In this document: piece after piece, positions 47,150-55,637 of the stretch
Numbering within the stretch: position 1 is the stretch's first letter
Layout: every line of letters starts with the position of its first letter
Assembly: GCF_022179305.1 (NCBI RefSeq)
Contig: NZ_BPQP01000061.1
Coordinates: 1-64,000 of the forward strand
Source of the DNA: Methylobacterium iners
Lineage (GTDB): Bacteria; Pseudomonadota; Alphaproteobacteria; Rhizobiales; Beijerinckiaceae
DNA: 64,000 nucleotides
Direction of reading: 5' to 3'
The notes under the pieces: model-generated
Seen by the model: the letters and a program-made list of their open reading frames with translations, nothing else
What the model was told of the DNA's origin: nothing
The model's database searches: none
Position numbers and translations under genes: made by a program

Positions 47150-48145
47150 TCAGGCCTGGAGCCGGTGGGCGGCGCTCGCGTCCCAGCCGAGGGGGATCAC
47201 GTCGCCGAGCGCCACGGGACGGGCCGAATAGGCGCCGTCGCTCAGGATCGCGGTGACGGGGCTCGCGCCGCCGCCCGAGGGGCTGAGGCCCTCCGCTTCG
47301 AGGCCGACATGCACGCTGGTGCCCTGGTACTCGACGGCGACGACGCGGGCCGGCACGGCGCCGTCGCCGGCCTCCGCACCGAGGCGCATCCGGTCGGCCC
47401 GCACCGCGATCGTCGCGTCGGGCAGGGTGATGACGTTGTGGCCGCCGATGAAGCGGGCGACGAAGGCCGTGGCCGGGCGCTCGAACACGGTGCGCGGGTC
47501 CGCCGCCTGCTCGATGCGGCCGGCATTCATCACCACGACGAGGTCGGAGAGCGCCATCGCCTCCTCCTGGCTGTGGGTGACGTGGATGAAGGTGAGGCCG
47601 AGCTCGGCCTGGATGCGCTTCAGCTCGACCCGCATCCGCACCCGCAGGAACGGGTCCAGCGCCGAGAGCGGCTCGTCGAGGAGCAGCACCTTCGGGCCGG
47701 TGACGAGCGCCCGGGCCAGGGCCACCCGCTGCTGCTGCCCGCCCGAGAGCTGGGCCGGAAGCCGATCGGCGAGGTGGGCCATCTGGACGAGGTCGAGCAT
47801 CGCCATCGCCTTGGCGCGCCGCTCGGCCTTGCCCATCCCGCGCATGCGCAGGCTGAAGGCGACGTTGTCCCGGCAGGTCAGGTGCGGGAACAGGGCGTAG
47901 CTCTGGAACATCATCGCGGTGCCGCGCTGGGCCGGCGTCGCGTCGCCCACCGCCTTCGGCCCGATCACCACGTCGCCGCCCGAGACGGTCTCGTGCCCGC
48001 CGATCATGCGCAGCGTCGTCGTCTTCCCGCAGCCCGAGGGCCCGAGCAGGCAGCAATAGGCGCCGGACGGGACCTTCAGATCGATCGCGTCGACGGCCAG
48101 CGTGCCGCCGTAGCGCTTCGTCAGCCGGATCAGCTCGACGTCCAT
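47150..48145 (-). CDS. Polyamine-type ABC transporter ATP-binding protein (PotA-like)
   Basis: A 331-residue cytoplasmic ATPase and first gene of the operon. Walker A 'GPSGCGKTTTLRMIGG', Q-loop 'MMFQSYALFPHLT', signature 'LSGGQQQRVALARAL', Walker B 'VLLLDEPLSALD' and the H-switch 'FIHVTHSQEEAMAL' are all present. The C-terminal 90 residues form a TOBE domain ('AIVAVRADRMRLG'-like region) that often carries substrate-dependent control. The ATG at 48145 is the only reasonable start. A family-B repeat lies upstream in the promoter region. Confidence 0.93.
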   Translation of the reverse strand: MDVELIRLTKRYGGTLAVDAIDLKVPSGAYCCLLGPSGCGKTTTLRMIGGHETVSGGDVVIGPKAVGDATPAQRGTAMMFQSYALFPHLTCRDNVAFSLRMRGMGKAERRAKAMAMLDLVQMAHLADRLPAQLSGGQQQRVALARALVTGPKVLLLDEPLSALDPFLRVRMRVELKRIQAELGLTFIHVTHSQEEAMALSDLVVVMNAGRIEQAADPRTVFERPATAFVARFIGGHNVITLPDATIAVRADRMRLGAEAGDGAVPARVVAVEYQGTSVHVGLEAEGLSPSGGGASPVTAILSDGAYSARPVALGDVIPLGWDASAAHRLQA

Positions 48146-48557
48146 GCCTCTTCCCTCGCAGGAGAGCTGTCGTGCTCACGGACCACGCGTGGCGTACTCT
48201 CCCTGCTGACCACCCTTGTCATCCCGGGGCCGCGGAGCGGAGCCCGGGACCCAGAGCCGCCGACACAGCCATGCTGGCACCCGGCGCGGTTCTGGGTTCC
48301 GGGCTCGCCTGCGGCGCCCCGGAATGACAAAGGGTTGGTGAAAGGCGAGCCCCCACGCTCCGTGACTACGATCGCTCCTCGGCGGATGAGAGAGCAAGGC
48401 TCGGGCCAATGCGCCGGTCCTCGGCCTCCCGGGCCGTTAACCCCTGCCTGTGAAGAAGTTGCGCGAAACGGCGCCGGAAGCCGCGGGCGGGGCGGCCGCG
48501 ACTTGACCCTGCCAAGCTGGGGCGTAACGATCCCGCGCGGCTGGGGGAGTATCGAAC
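48146..48557. other. Divergent intergenic region between the ABC operon and the Crp/Fnr gene
   Basis: Family-B copy B5 takes up 48212-48334. The remainder, 48335-48557, is GC-rich and holds the promoters of both flanking units without visible consensus boxes. No gene is seen. Confidence 0.4.
48212..48334. repeat. Family-B palindromic repeat, copy B5
   Basis: ACCCTTGTCATCCCGGGGCC and CCCCGGAATGACAAAGGGT form the outer arms. GGAGCCCGGGACCCAGAGC and GCGGTTCTGGGTTCCGGGCT form the inner ones. Confidence 0.85.
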
Positions 48558-49250
48558 GTGGCGACAGGGCGGCTGGCGAGTATTCCGCTGTTCAAGGATC
48601 CCGGCATCGAGCTGTCGACCTACGAGACGCGCTGCCATTGGCGCCGGTTCGACGAGAACGAGGTCATCGTCGACTACGACGACATCTCGACGGACGTGTA
48701 CTTTCTCGCCTCGGGCGAGGTGCGCATCCTGAACCGCTCGCAATCGGGCAAGGAGGTCATCCTCGGCGAGATGCGCGGCGGCGCCTTCTTCGGCGAGCTC
48801 GCCGCGCTCGACGGGATCGGCCGATCGGCCAACGTCACCGCGCTCACCCGCGGCGAGGTCTGCGTGGTGCCGGCCGCCGTCTTCCGCCAGATGCTCTTCG
48901 CCTCGGAGGCCATCGCCGACCGGCTGTTCCGCCTGCTGGCCAAGCGGGTGCGCGAGCTCAACACCCGGTTGATGGAGCACGCGCTCCTCGACCTGCGCCA
49001 CCGGCTCTACTCGGAGCTCCTGCGCCTCTCCGTGCCCCGCGCCGGGACCGACGGCGAGCGGGTCGTCACCCCGCCGCCCTATCACCACGTGCTCGCCGCC
49101 CGCATCGGCTGCCGCCGCGAGCAGGTGACCCGCGAATTCACGGTGATGGCGAGCGAGGGCCTGATCGACCGCACCCGCGGCGCCCTGGTCCTGCGCCGCC
49201 CGGACCTTCTCGAGGCCCGCGTCGCCGAGGCGTTGCGCGAGGACGGCTGA
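48558..49250 (+). CDS. Crp/Fnr-family transcriptional regulator
   Basis: A 230-residue DNA-binding regulator. Residues about 10-130 form a cyclic-nucleotide-binding-type beta roll ('DVYFLASGEVRILNRSQSGK', 'GAFFGELAALDGIGRSANV'), with the phosphate-loop pattern 'FFGELAALDG-x-x-RSA' that suggests cAMP or c-di-nucleotide binding. The C-terminal helix-turn-helix includes 'RIGCRREQVTREFTVMASEG'. No N-terminal cysteine cluster is present, so it is not an oxygen-sensing FNR. The initiation codon is a GTG at 48558. No target can be assigned. It is divergent from the polyamine-type transporter operon, which it might control. Confidence 0.88.
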   Translation: MATGRLASIPLFKDPGIELSTYETRCHWRRFDENEVIVDYDDISTDVYFLASGEVRILNRSQSGKEVILGEMRGGAFFGELAALDGIGRSANVTALTRGEVCVVPAAVFRQMLFASEAIADRLFRLLAKRVRELNTRLMEHALLDLRHRLYSELLRLSVPRAGTDGERVVTPPPYHHVLAARIGCRREQVTREFTVMASEGLIDRTRGALVLRRPDLLEARVAEALREDG

Positions 49251-49430
49251 GGCGCGTTCCGGCCCGCAACATGGGGTCGGCAGGACGCCGCGCCACGTGA
49301 AGGCCCCAACCATCCCGGACGAGGCCGAAATCGGGCCGAGGCCCGGGCCTGATCGTCGTGCGACCATCGCCCAGCCTGCCTCGGCCATCGATTTGCCCCT
49401 TCAGCCCGGTAGGTCGTCGCAATATTTGTA

Positions 49431-50684
49431 GTGGCGTCCCGCTGGGAAATGTCCGCGGGGATCAGACCTGATCAAAGCGAGCCCAACACCGAATTTGTTA
49501 ACCCGCTTCCGACATGCAGGGTCCGAGAGGTTTGCCGGATAAGGCCTTGCCACGTGCCGCATGTATCGCCGGACGAAGCTGCGCCGTTCCCAGCGAGGCC
49601 GCAGGCCGATTCCATCCTGATCCTGACGGACACACCGGCGCGCGGCGAGCGCCTGGCCCGTGAATTTAGCGTTCTCGCTCCCTGCCTCGTGCTCGATCTG
49701 CTCGATCCTGATCAGCGTTCGCTCGCGCCGCCCGCCGACGTAGTCCGCGCAGTCGTCAGTGATGCCTCCCTCGTGCAATCGGCGGTCATTGCCGGGCTGC
49801 GGCGGCAGCTCGACCGCCTGAAGGTAGCCCAGCCATCCTTCCTCTGCCTCCTGAACGAGGAGACCTCGCGCTCGCGGCTCCAGGCTGACGTGCTGGGGGC
49901 CACGCGGATTCTGCGTTCGGACGCGCCCGGCGGCGAGAAGCTGAGGGTCCTGGCCTCGCTCGTCGGCGCGACTCCGCCGAGCGAGGTCGAGCAGAGCATC
50001 GCTGCGGCCGAGGCCGCGATCTCCCGCATCTTCGACGTGGCCCGCGGCGGCCTCGCGATCAAGCCGGAGCTTATTGCGACGGGCACGAGGCTCGTCGAGC
50101 AGGCAATCCGCGTGGCCGGCATCCGCGATTGGCTCGACATCGTCTGGCGGTTCGACGACGCGACCCACCAGCACTGCCTGCTCGTGGCCGGGCTGGCGGC
50201 CGGCTTCGGCCGATCCCTCGGCCTCGCCGAGGCGGATTGCGAACGCCTGACCCAGGCCGCGCTCCTGCACGATATCGGCAAGGCGAAGGTCCCCGAGCAC
50301 ATCCTGAACAAGCCCGCCGCCCTCGCCGCCGAGGACCGGGAGATCATGCAGAGGCACCCCGGCGACGGGCATGCGATGCTTCTCGGAGGCGGTTTCTCCG
50401 ACGAGATTCTCTCCGTCGTCCGCTCGCATCACGAGTGTCTCGACGGGTCGGGCTATCCGGATGGGCTGCAGGGCGCGGACATTCCCGATCTCGTCCGGCT
50501 CGTCAGTATCTGCGATGTCTACGGCGCGTTGATCGAACGACGCGCCTACAGGGCGCCGATGGCCGCCGAGCGGGCCTACGGAATCCTCGAAAGTATGAGC
50601 CGGCAGCTGGATCGGCATCTCGTGCGCGCCTTCCGGTCCTTCGCCGTCCAGGCGGATGCGCGTTCTCTCCACGCCCCGGCCTGA
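49431..50684 (+). CDS. HD-GYP domain protein with receiver-like N-terminus
   Basis: About 417 residues from a GTG at 49431. The true start could be as late as a GTG near 49550. Residues 60-180 resemble a CheY-like receiver ('SILILTDTPARGERLAREFS', 'VRAVVSDASL') but lack a clear C-terminal Lys, so it may be a pseudo-receiver. The C-terminal domain is HD-GYP, the c-di-GMP phosphodiesterase type: 'AALLHDIGKAKVPEHILNKP' with the HD pair, 'MQRHPGDGHAML', 'SHHECLDGSGYPDGLQG' with HHE and GYP, and 'SICDVYGALIERRAYR'. The full metal-binding set seems intact, so activity is plausible. It is followed by a second polyamine-type transporter operon on the same strand. Confidence 0.85.
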   Translation: MASRWEMSAGIRPDQSEPNTEFVNPLPTCRVREVCRIRPCHVPHVSPDEAAPFPARPQADSILILTDTPARGERLAREFSVLAPCLVLDLLDPDQRSLAPPADVVRAVVSDASLVQSAVIAGLRRQLDRLKVAQPSFLCLLNEETSRSRLQADVLGATRILRSDAPGGEKLRVLASLVGATPPSEVEQSIAAAEAAISRIFDVARGGLAIKPELIATGTRLVEQAIRVAGIRDWLDIVWRFDDATHQHCLLVAGLAAGFGRSLGLAEADCERLTQAALLHDIGKAKVPEHILNKPAALAAEDREIMQRHPGDGHAMLLGGGFSDEILSVVRSHHECLDGSGYPDGLQGADIPDLVRLVSICDVYGALIERRAYRAPMAAERAYGILESMSRQLDRHLVRAFRSFAVQADARSLHAPA

Positions 50685-50807
50685 TCCCGGACAGGTGCCC
50701 AATGGCCGCCGCTTCTCGCAGCAGCGGCGCAGCCCCGGCCGGGATTGCCCATCGCCGCCGGATCATCCAGCATTCGCCGTGACATAACGGGCCGACCTTG
50801 GCCGACC

Positions 50808-51914
50808 GTGAACCCGCCGACCGCCTTGCTCGCACAGAACCCCGCCGAGACCGCCAAGCTCCTCCGCCTCGCGAACCTGACCCGGCGCTTCGGCGGTCAC
50901 AGGGCCGTCGACGACGTGAGCGTCGATCTCGCCCGGGGCGAGTTCTTCTGCCTGCTCGGGCCCTCGGGCTGCGGGAAGAGCACGCTGCTGCGCCTGATCG
51001 CCGGCTTCGAGTCGCCCGAGTCCGGCACGATCCATCTCGGCGACCTCGACCTCGCGCCGCTTCCGCCGCACCGGCGCCCCGTGAACATGATGTTCCAGTC
51101 CTACGCCCTGTTTCCGCACATGAGCGTGGCGCGCAACATCGCCTACGGCCTGAAGGGCATGGGCCTGAGCCGGGCCGCGATGGCCGAGCGCGTCGCCGCG
51201 CTGCTCCGCTTGGTCCGCCTCGAAGGGTTCGAGGCGCGCTCCCCCGAAAAGCTCTCGGGCGGCCAGCGCCAGCGGGTGGCGCTCGCCCGGGCGCTGGCCC
51301 GCGAGCCGGCGGTGCTCCTCCTCGACGAGCCGCTCGGCGCTCTCGACCGGGCGCTTCGCGAGGAGACGCAGGGCGAGTTGCGTGCCCTGCAGCGACGGCT
51401 CGGCACCACCTTCGTCGTCGTCACCCACGATGCCGGCGAGGCCATGAGCATGGCCGACCGGATCGGCGTGATGGAGGGCGGCCGGCTCGTCCAGGTGGGC
51501 GACGCGCGCAGCCTCTACCGCCGCCCGGCCACGCGCTTCGTCGCCGGGCTCCTGGGCGACGTGAACCTGATCGAGGGCCGGCTCGGCGCTCTCGGCGCCG
51601 ACGGGTTGCGGATCGTCGAGACGGGGCTCGGCCCGCTGGCCGTCGCCAGCCGCGAGGACGATCCGGGCGAGGGTGCCGTGGTGATCGCGCTTCGCCCCGA
51701 CAGCCTGGCGATCCTGCCGCCCGGGCGGACGGAGGGCATCCCCGGCACGATCGAGGAGACGACCTATCTCGGCGACCGCCTGCGCTACCGCCTGCGCATG
51801 GCCGACGGCAGCGTCCTGCGCGTCACTGTCGCGGTGCCGACCGACGAGCAGGGCGCGGGGACGGAAGTCCGCCTCGGCTTCGCGCCGAAGGCCGCGAGCG
51901 TGCTGCCGGCATGA
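50808..51914 (+). CDS. Polyamine-type ABC transporter ATP-binding protein (second operon)
   Basis: A 368-residue ATPase from a GTG at 50808, or 389 from an upstream ATG at 50745. Walker A 'GPSGCGKSTLLRLIAGF', signature 'LSGGQRQRVALARALAREP', Walker B 'VLLLDEPLGALD', and H-switch 'FVVVTHDAGEAMSMADRIG' are intact. A TOBE domain closes the protein ('GTIEETTYLGDRLRYRLRMA'). It heads a three-gene operon with two permeases but without a substrate-binding protein. It is clearly distinct in sequence from the ATPase at 47150, so the two are not a recent duplication. Confidence 0.9.
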   Translation: MNPPTALLAQNPAETAKLLRLANLTRRFGGHRAVDDVSVDLARGEFFCLLGPSGCGKSTLLRLIAGFESPESGTIHLGDLDLAPLPPHRRPVNMMFQSYALFPHMSVARNIAYGLKGMGLSRAAMAERVAALLRLVRLEGFEARSPEKLSGGQRQRVALARALAREPAVLLLDEPLGALDRALREETQGELRALQRRLGTTFVVVTHDAGEAMSMADRIGVMEGGRLVQVGDARSLYRRPATRFVAGLLGDVNLIEGRLGALGADGLRIVETGLGPLAVASREDDPGEGAVVIALRPDSLAILPPGRTEGIPGTIEETTYLGDRLRYRLRMADGSVLRVTVAVPTDEQGAGTEVRLGFAPKAASVLPA

Positions 51915-51939
51915 AGGGATATCCGCCAGCAAGACCGAA

Positions 51940-52236
51940 CTCCCTCTCTTGGAAGGAGAGGGCTGGGGTGAGGTGCGAGGCCTCTCCGAACTGGTCGCCC
52001 CGCCTCCGCCGCCCTTTCCCGGACGCCTGCAGCGTCAGCGGAAGGCGATCCGGGACCCAGCGCGCAGACGGCCGCGCCAGCGGCTCACGATGGATGGCGC
52101 CGACGCTTGGACGCTTCGCGGCTTCGCGCGCTAGGCCCCGGATCGTGTTCCGCTGCGCTCCACCCGTGCGGGGAAGGGCGACTTCTTCGGAAAGGTCCCA
52201 CACCTCACCCTGTCCCTCTCCTTCCAGGAGAGGGGA
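51940..52236. repeat. Family-C element split by a long insert (C3), between transporter genes
   Basis: Left arms CCCTCTCTTGGAAGGAGAGG and GCTGGGGTGAGGTGC at 51942-51975 face CACACCTCACCCTGTCC and CTCTCCTTCCAGGAGAGGGG at 52198-52236. The pairing continues inward (CCTCTCCGAACTGGTCGCCC against GGGCGACTTCTTCGGAAAGG). The centre has pieces resembling family B ('GATCCGGGACCCAGCGCG', 'CCCCGGATCGTGTTCC'). It occupies most of the 352-base gap between the ATPase and first permease genes. No gene is seen in the gap. Confidence 0.7.
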
Positions 52237-52266
52237 CCCGCGCCTCGATTCCGCAGGGGCGCTGCC

Positions 52267-53169
52267 GTGACGACGACCCGCGCCCTCGCCCGCCTGCTGC
52301 TCCCCACGATCCCGTTCCTCTGGCTCGGCGCCTTCGTGCTGCTGCCGTTCCTGATCGTCCTGAAGATCAGCCTCTCGATCCCCGCGACCGCCCAGCCGCC
52401 CTATCTGCCCGTGCTGGACTGGAGCGGCGGCATCGACGGCTGGGGCGCCTTCCTCGAAGCGCTCGACTTTGCCAATTACGAGACGCTTGCCACCGATGCG
52501 CTCTACCGCGACGCGGCCCTGTCCTCGCTTGGGCTGGCTGCGACGGCCACAGCGATCCTCCTCGCCATCGGCACGCCCATCGCCCACGCGCTGGCCCGGG
52601 CGCCGGCGCGCTGGCAGCCGCTCCTCGTCGCCCTGGTCATCGTGCCGTTCTGGACGAGCTTCCTCATCCGGATCTACGCCTGGATCGCGATCCTCAAGAC
52701 CGAGGGCCTGCTCAATGCCGTCCTGCTCCGCATCGGCCTGATCGCCCAGCCCCTCGAGATCCTGAACACGCAAGCGGCGGTGCTGATCGGCCTCGCCTAC
52801 GCCTACCTGCCCTTCATGGTGCTGCCGCTCTACGCCGTGCTCTCCCGCCTCGACCGGCGCCTGGAGGAGGCCGCGGCCGATCTCGGCGCCTCCCCGACGC
52901 GGGTGTTCTGGACGGTGACGCTGCCGCTGGCGCGTCCGGGCCTGGCGGCCGGCGCGCTCCTCTGCTTCGTCCCGATGGTCGGCGAGTTCATCATCCCGGA
53001 CCTGCTCGGCGGCTCCGACACCCTGATGCTCGGGCGCGTGCTCTGGAGCGAGTTCTTCTCCAACCGCGACTGGCCGCTGGCCTCCGCGGTGGCGATCCTG
53101 CTCCTCGGCATCGTCCTCACGCCGGTCCTCTTCCGGGAGTCGCGCCGGCATCGGGAGGCGGCGCCGTGA
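52267..53169 (+). CDS. Polyamine-type ABC transporter permease (PotB-like, second operon)
   Basis: A 300-residue inner-membrane permease with six helices, beginning at a GTG. 'LLLPTIPFLWLGAFVLLPFL' is the first helix. The EAA loop is 'LEEAAADLGASPTRVFWTVT', and 'GEFIIPDLLGGSDTLMLGRV' is the usual PotB/PotH segment. It overlaps the next permease gene by four bases (GTGA), a mark of coupled translation. It is 352 bases from the ATPase gene because repeat element C3 lies between them. Confidence 0.9.
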   Translation: MTTTRALARLLLPTIPFLWLGAFVLLPFLIVLKISLSIPATAQPPYLPVLDWSGGIDGWGAFLEALDFANYETLATDALYRDAALSSLGLAATATAILLAIGTPIAHALARAPARWQPLLVALVIVPFWTSFLIRIYAWIAILKTEGLLNAVLLRIGLIAQPLEILNTQAAVLIGLAYAYLPFMVLPLYAVLSRLDRRLEEAAADLGASPTRVFWTVTLPLARPGLAAGALLCFVPMVGEFIIPDLLGGSDTLMLGRVLWSEFFSNRDWPLASAVAILLLGIVLTPVLFRESRRHREAAP

Positions 53170-53942
53170 GCCCCGTCGGCCGCCTCGCGCTGATCCTCGG
53201 CCTCGGCTTCCTCTACGCGCCGATCCTCGTGCTCGTCGCCTATTCCTTCAACGCCTCGGCGCTGGTCACCGTCTGGGGCGGGTTCTCGACGCGCTGGTAC
53301 GGCGTGCTCCTCGCCGACGGGCCGCTCATGGCCGCGGCCCTCGTCTCGCTGCGCGTGGCGCTCGCCGCCGCGCTCCTCGCGACGATCCTGGGCACGCTCG
53401 CCGCGCTCGCCCTCGACCACGGCCGGCGCTTCCCGGGGCGGGGCCTGTTCGCGGGGCTCGTCTACGCGCCGCTCGCCATGCCCGAGGTGATCACGGGCCT
53501 CTCGCTGCTGCTCCTTTTCGTCGGGATCGGGCTCGACCGGGGCCTCGTCACCCTGGTGATCGCGCACGCGACGCTGGGCCTCGGCTTCGTGGCGATCGTG
53601 GTCGGCGCCCGCCTGCGCGGCCTCGACCCGGCGCTCACCGCGGCCGCCGCCGATCTCGGCGCCGGGCCGCTGCGGGTCTTCGCCACGATCACCCTGCCGC
53701 TGATCGCGCCGGCGCTCGTCGCCGGGTTCCTGCTCGCCTTCACCCTGTCGCTCGACGACCTCGTGATCGCGAGCTTCGTCTCGGGCCCCGGCGCCACGAC
53801 CCTGCCGATGCGCATCTACAGCCAGGTCCGGCTCGGGGTGAACCCGGCGATCAACGCCGCCTCGACCCTCATCGTCGGCCTCGTGACCCTGCTGGCGCTG
53901 ACCGCGACCTGGCTGACGGGGCGCAAGGCCCGGACGGCGTAG
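53166..53942 (+). CDS. Polyamine-type ABC transporter permease (PotC-like, second operon)
   Basis: A 258-residue permease with six helices. The start GTG at 53166 overlaps the previous stop. 'LILGLGFLYAPILVLVAYSF' is the first helix, 'LYAPLAMPEVITGLSLLLLF' resembles other PotC proteins, the EAA loop is 'LTAAAADLGAGPLRVFATIT', and 'TLSLDDLVIASFVSGPGATT' is a PotC/PotI hallmark. It ends the operon with no binding-protein gene after it; the next gene is convergent. Confidence 0.9.
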   Translation: MSPVGRLALILGLGFLYAPILVLVAYSFNASALVTVWGGFSTRWYGVLLADGPLMAAALVSLRVALAAALLATILGTLAALALDHGRRFPGRGLFAGLVYAPLAMPEVITGLSLLLLFVGIGLDRGLVTLVIAHATLGLGFVAIVVGARLRGLDPALTAAAADLGAGPLRVFATITLPLIAPALVAGFLLAFTLSLDDLVIASFVSGPGATTLPMRIYSQVRLGVNPAINAASTLIVGLVTLLALTATWLTGRKARTA

Positions 53943-53975
53943 GGCCGGAGCCCGATCGGAGCAGCCACACCAGAA

Positions 53976-55637
53976 TTAGTTCATGGCGGGCGCCGGGCTC
54001 ATCCTCGGCTCCGTCGAATCCAGGGCGAGGCGGCCCTTGTAGTGCACGATCAGCCCAATCAGCGGAAGGGTGATCGAGACATCGAAGTGGAACGCGCCTT
54101 CGACGCCTGTCTCGCTCGCCAGACTCCGCGGCGCCAGCGACAGCGGCAACGGAATGCCGAGGAGACTCCACTTCGCCATCACCATCTTCAGGCCGCTGGA
54201 ATCCGGCAGCAAGCTGAAGAAGAACCGCAGGGGGCCGAAGCGCTCGACCAGGAACTTGCCCTGTTGGCTCATCGCACTGGAGAAGCTGCGATCCGAGAAC
54301 CTGCGGGTCCAACGCTCGGCGCCGTTTTCCTCCTCGAAGGTCACGTGAACGCGGTGGGTACCCTCGGGCGGAAAGCGCATGACGGCGCCGATGAGACGGG
54401 CGGGTCCCGACTTGCCCCTGACGACCGTCGCCGTTCCGGCTGCTCCCCCGTCCCCGATAGCGTCGTGCATCGCGCGGACAGGTCCAGGCAGCCTGTCGAG
54501 CCCCTGGCCGAGGATGCGGCGATAGAGCGGTTCATACCGGGTGGTCGTGATCTCGTCCTTGATGGAGAGGGCAGCAAACAGCTCTCGGAACGAGGCTACC
54601 CGCAAGAGGTCGCCGGCTGGTCGCGCGCCGACCGGGAGCAGGCCCTGCCGGATGTCTCGTGCGAGAAGCTGCGCCGCCAAGGTCGGAACCTCTGGACCGC
54701 AACCATCCTCCGCGACCAGCGTCCAGCGCCTGATCGTGGGAACACCGCGACAGATCCCCTTCACCTCGACAGCCATCGCCGAACGGCCGCTGACCCGGCC
54801 CGTCGTCAGGCGCTGGAGGGGCAGCAGCCACCGGCTCAGGCCGGTCAGGCTATCCACCCAGCCCCAGCTCACGAGCCACGACAGCAGCCAGAGCCCGAAA
54901 ACCTGGAAAGCCGCCTCAGGGCCGGCGCGGAAGATGACCGAGGGCCGTCCCGGCAGGCTCTCGGGCACGAGCTCGTAGTCAGGCACATCGGCCAGGGCGA
55001 CCCAGCGGCGCAGGGGTCGCCGTCCCTCGACCGCGTAGACGTCCCGCCGAAGTCTCCGCCACCCGATCCCCTCCTGCCACATGCCGCCCTTCCACACGCG
55101 AAAAGGCTTTCCGACATAGCTGAGGATCGCGGTCGCCACCGACGCGCCGGCCGTCACCTGATTCGAGGCGCAGATCGACATCGCGACCGATCGCACCTTG
55201 TCCATGCCTCGCGCCAACTCGGCGAGAACCGCGCCGGACAAGGCCGGGACGCTGGAGGCCCCGGAGATGACGGCGACGCCGGCGGCGCGGGCGCGCTCGT
55301 CCAAGTCGCCGATCGCGCAGACGAAGGCGCGCGCGTCGGCAAGGTCGATGTAGTGGACGCGCTCGGCGATGCAGGCCTCGGCCACCCGGTAGCCGCTTCC
55401 CTGGAACGGGCCGGCCGCATCGATCAGAAGAAGCGGCCGATGCTGCCTCAGCAAGGGGGTCAGGTCGGCATTGCGGTCGGCGACGAGCGGCTCCGCTCCA
55501 GGCAGCTCTGCGGCCAGCCGCTTCGCCTTCGCGAAGCTGCGCCCGGCGACGAGCACCCGCCATCCATCCTCGCTGAGGCGGCGCGAGAGGCGGGCACCGA
55601 AACCGCCGTATCCGCCCAGAACGAGGACCGTATTCAC
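53976..55637 (-). CDS. Saccharopine dehydrogenase-like NAD(P)-binding protein fused to a DUF4166 domain
   Basis: A 553-residue protein from a GTG at 55637. The N-terminus is a Rossmann fold with the nucleotide loop 'VLVLGGYGGFGARLSRRLSE', followed by the typical 'HRPLLLIDAAGPFQGSGYRV', 'HYIDLADARAFVCAIGDLDE' and 'AVISGASSVPALSGAVLAEL' of saccharopine dehydrogenase-like oxidoreductases. The middle (about 240-300) has a hydrophobic stretch that may touch the membrane ('VFGLWLLSWLVSWGWVDSLT'). The C-terminal 180 residues read as DUF4166 ('YEPLYRRILGQGLDRLPGPV', 'MAKWSLLGIPLPLSLAP', 'FHFDVSITLPLIGLIVHYKG'). The start overlaps the previous stop by four bases (GTGA). Substrate unknown. Confidence 0.85.
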   Translation of the reverse strand: MNTVLVLGGYGGFGARLSRRLSEDGWRVLVAGRSFAKAKRLAAELPGAEPLVADRNADLTPLLRQHRPLLLIDAAGPFQGSGYRVAEACIAERVHYIDLADARAFVCAIGDLDERARAAGVAVISGASSVPALSGAVLAELARGMDKVRSVAMSICASNQVTAGASVATAILSYVGKPFRVWKGGMWQEGIGWRRLRRDVYAVEGRRPLRRWVALADVPDYELVPESLPGRPSVIFRAGPEAAFQVFGLWLLSWLVSWGWVDSLTGLSRWLLPLQRLTTGRVSGRSAMAVEVKGICRGVPTIRRWTLVAEDGCGPEVPTLAAQLLARDIRQGLLPVGARPAGDLLRVASFRELFAALSIKDEITTTRYEPLYRRILGQGLDRLPGPVRAMHDAIGDGGAAGTATVVRGKSGPARLIGAVMRFPPEGTHRVHVTFEEENGAERWTRRFSDRSFSSAMSQQGKFLVERFGPLRFFFSLLPDSSGLKMVMAKWSLLGIPLPLSLAPRSLASETGVEGAFHFDVSITLPLIGLIVHYKGRLALDSTEPRMSPAPAMN

